A stretch of DNA of 6,601 nucleotides from Saprospiraceae bacterium. Lineage in GTDB: Bacteria; Bacteroidota; Bacteroidia; Chitinophagales; Saprospiraceae. The notes beneath the pieces are model-generated. The model was given only the letters and a program-made list of their open reading frames with translations, was not told the origin of the DNA and did no database searches. The stretch is from the NCBI GenBank assembly GCA_007134625.1, contig SLKL01000340.1, forward strand, positions 1 through 6,601. Direction: 5' to 3'. The translations under genes and the position numbers were made by a program. Shown here piece after piece: positions 6,052-6,601 of this stretch (position 1 is the stretch's first letter; the number at the start of each line of letters is the position of its first letter).

Positions 6052-6232
6052 GGTGGTCGGAGTGGATTGTTGTTTTTAAATTGAAAATTGAAGATTGCCT
6101 GCTCCCAACGGAGGTGGTGAGAAAGTTGAAATTTTTTTGATTTGGGATTGCTAGTTTCTTGATTTCAGATTGCAGATTTCGCATTATTTATCGGAAGTCT
6201 AATTTTATGTCTGAATGACGCAACACGACACA
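6052..6232. other. AT-rich gene-free DNA after the kelch gene
   Basis: No gene, RNA or clear terminator is seen. The stretch is rich in runs like TTGAAAATTGAAGATTG and in repeats of GATTGC and AGATT (6093-6180), a low-complexity style common in decayed Bacteroidota spacers. CTGCTCCCAACGGAGGTGGTGA begins at 6099 and recurs in diverged form at 6534-6555 (17 of 22 positions equal). With 6233-6601 it forms a 550-base region without coding sequence. Confidence 0.45.
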
Positions 6233-6272
6233 AAATCCTGCCAGGTCTTCAAGCACCCTGATGGTTATTGTG
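6233..6272. repeat. Palindromic repeat, copy 1 (decayed)
   Basis: This copy shares the exact 15-mer AGGTCTTCAAGCACC (6243-6257) with copy 3 (6499-6513) and is alignable over 36 bases with six differences (6235-6270 against 6491-6526). Its stem is broken by several mismatches, so it looks like the most decayed of the three copies. Confidence 0.5.
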
Positions 6273-6278
6273 GTTGGT

Positions 6279-6343
6279 TTAGCCTGTCGAACCAAGCACG
6301 TCGAAATAAGGTTATTGAGCATGTCGAAATAAGGTTTGCAGCG
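6279..6343. repeat. Tandem TGTCGAA-type short repeats
   Basis: Three neighbouring units share the core (T/C)GTCGAA: GCCTGTCGAACCAAG (from 6282), CACGTCGAAATAAGG (from 6297) and GAGCATGTCGAAATAAGG (from 6317). Diverged relatives recur at 6554-6567 and 6572-6599. The unit GAGCCTGTCGAA resembles a widespread short intergenic repeat known from many bacterial genomes. AAGGTTTGCAGCG (6331-6343) is repeated exactly at 6587-6599, and GGTTATTGAGCATG (6310-6323) at 6519-6532. Confidence 0.5.
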
Positions 6344-6394
6344 TGGGAAGAGAACTTTGGATCTTGATCTCGGTTTTTGGGTTTTGAGCAATAA

Positions 6395-6426
6395 AACCTT
6401 ACAGGAGCTTTAAGACCTGAAAGGTT
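6395..6426. repeat. Palindromic repeat, copy 2
   Basis: AACCTT-A-CAGG (6395-6405) pairs with CCTG-A-AAGGTT (6416-6426) around a 10-base loop AGCTTTAAGA, giving ten base pairs with one internal A-A mismatch. It is the best-kept hairpin of the family with AACCT...AGGTT ends. No T-run follows, so it is not a clear terminator. Confidence 0.55.
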
Positions 6427-6490
6427 AGTGAGGGGTGAGGTGTGTGTTTTTTGCAGTATTTTAAATTGGACTGAGTATAGTGGGCTGAGC

Positions 6491-6522
6491 AACCTACAAG
6501 GTCTTCAAGCACCTTGGAGGTT
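6491..6522. repeat. Palindromic repeat, copy 3
   Basis: AACCT-A-CAAGGT (6491-6502) pairs with ACCTTG-G-AGGTT (6511-6522) around the loop CTTCAAGC, giving eleven base pairs with one A-G mismatch. Its ends match copy 2 and its loop matches copy 1, which ties the three into one family. Confidence 0.55.
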
Positions 6523-6533
6523 ATTGAGCATGC

Positions 6534-6601
6534 TTGTTCCCACAGAAGGTGGTGAATCGAAATAGGGTTGGTGAGCCTGCCGAACCAAGGTTTGCAGCGA
6601 G
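6534..6601. repeat. Second block of short direct repeats, running off the window
   Basis: This block repeats, in diverged form, pieces seen earlier: TTGTTCCCACAGAAGGTGGTGA (6534 onward) matches 6099-6120, GAATCGAAATAGGG echoes the TCGAAATAAGG units, and GAGCCTGCCGAACCAAGG (6573 onward) then TTTGCAGCG matches 6317-6343. The array continues beyond the window edge. Confidence 0.45.

Noticed and set aside
5999..6492. Three short minus-strand open frames after the kelch gene
   Set aside because: They overlap each other, the kelch 3' end or the repeat arrays, and encode low-complexity sequence without domains.

Overview
The window reads as a piece of a Bacteroidota (Bacteroidetes-type) chromosome, perhaps a cytophagia-like lineage, though the rank below phylum is a guess. 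Support comes from a secreted kelch protein with a C-terminal type IX secretion (T9SS) sorting domain, a SucC sequence of the Bacteroidota style, candidate promoters of the TAnnTTTG type, weak or absent Shine-Dalgarno sequences, AT-rich DNA, and intergenic DNA full of short decayed hairpin repeats.

Layout. Bases 1-666 (+) are the 3' end of an LptF/LptG-family lipopolysaccharide-export permease cut by the window edge. It converges on xseB and the two stop codons overlap. xseB and xseA (663-2149, -) form a two-gene operon with an ATGA overlap and encode exonuclease VII. Upstream of xseA on the same strand is a toxin-first HigB/HigA-type toxin-antitoxin pair (2256-2936, -). A candidate promoter and a 7-bp inverted repeat that could be the antitoxin's operator lie just upstream. 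A gene-free stretch (2937-3340) follows, holding three related 20-nt hairpin units (two direct, one inverted) and a further hairpin. sucC, the beta subunit of succinyl-CoA synthetase, occupies 3341-4543 (-). A 275-bp divergent intergenic region separates it from the secreted kelch beta-propeller protein at 4819-6051 (+). The last 550 bases hold no convincing gene, but contain three copies of a decaying palindromic repeat interleaved with short direct repeats.

How the parts relate. The housekeeping genes (LPS export, DNA repair nuclease, TCA cycle) do not form a common pathway. The accessory material is the toxin-antitoxin module, the hairpin repeats on both sides of sucC, and the T9SS cargo. 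No wholly new multi-gene system is visible. The least explained signals are the intergenic repeat families, the putative HigA operator, and an Ala-to-Asp difference from E. coli in the SucC nucleotide-binding loop.
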